Part shown: positions 63,985-64,000 of the stretch, piece after piece
Numbering within the stretch: position 1 is the stretch's first letter
Layout of the letters: each line of letters opens with the position of its first letter
Assembly (NCBI RefSeq): GCF_014644415.1
Contig: NZ_BMKQ01000001.1
Span: 310,001-374,000, forward strand
DNA: 64,000 bases
Source: Marmoricola endophyticus
Lineage (GTDB): Bacteria > Actinomycetota > Actinomycetes > Propionibacteriales > Nocardioidaceae
Reading direction: 5' to 3'
The notes under the pieces: generated by a model
What the model saw: only the letters and a program-made list of their open reading frames with translations
Databases searched by the model: none
What the model was told of the DNA's origin: nothing
Translations under genes and position numbers: made by a program

Positions 63985-64000
63985 CCGACTCGGTACTCAC

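Overview
The window is a gene-dense, very GC-rich stretch (roughly 70 percent by eye) with many GTG starts and stop/start overlaps. It is the chromosome of an actinobacterium, most likely of the Nocardioidaceae (Nocardioides-like). The main evidence is the block uvrC-rapZ-yvcK-whiA-gap-pgk-tpiA-secG. Supporting signs are an F420-type luciferase-like oxidoreductase, a clpP pair beside a PopR/ClgR-type regulator, and many starts that look leaderless. The genus is an inference. I saw no rRNA, tRNA, transposase, integrase, phage gene or CRISPR array.

Layout. 0-9.4 kb: a partial membrane protein, an AlkA-like glycosylase, an alpha/beta hydrolase, a duplicated SCP2 protein, an acyl-CoA synthetase, the moxR-DUF58-VWA operon and a cardiolipin synthase-like enzyme. 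9.5-15.6 kb: uvrB, a protein with four DivIVA-type motifs, a lipoprotein, terC behind a probable riboswitch leader, a ferredoxin-NADP reductase-like flavoprotein and a PPOX-fold protein. 15.6-25.1 kb: a DUF1501/DUF1800 pair, then a cluster of one glycosyltransferase, four methyltransferases and one alpha/alpha-toroid protein of unknown product, ending in an esterase. 25.2-25.9 kb: a gene-free repeat block. 25.9-30.1 kb: a dicarboxylate symporter, a YihY protein, a minimal SPFH protein, RNase HI and a short SDR-like protein.

30.2-36.5 kb is the most unusual region. A TupA-like tungstate/molybdate-type binding protein, a PKD-domain surface protein, an ExbB/TolQ/MotA-like channel, a DUF2149 (ExbD-like) protein, a TupB-like permease and a TupC-like ATPase are almost fused by 4-bp overlaps. 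A regulator joining a MerR-type DNA-binding domain to a TOBE oxyanion-binding domain follows. The combination suggests an ABC oxyanion importer with an added proton-driven motor in a cell that probably has no classical outer membrane.

36.5-46.3 kb: two adjacent CoA-ester lyases, small membrane and lipoproteins, map, a clpP3/clpP4-like pair with a popR-like regulator and two PopR-like boxes, an F420-type oxidoreductase, an MBL hydrolase and a TetR/SMR efflux pair with two operators. 46.4-53.8 kb: uvrA behind a LexA-type SOS box, a MetE-like methyltransferase, a secreted zinc metalloprotease, a GDSL hydrolase and a Rieske protein. 54-64 kb: uvrC-rapZ-yvcK-whiA, a TAP-like peptidase, then gap-pgk-tpiA-secG.

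Two genome-wide themes show here. About 22 of some 64 genes have a TANNNT-like hexamer only 6-8 bases before the start codon, which points to leaderless transcripts. A family of long palindromic intergenic repeats (core CTCGCTGGCGCTCG) appears at 4.8, 25.3 and 49.4 kb.
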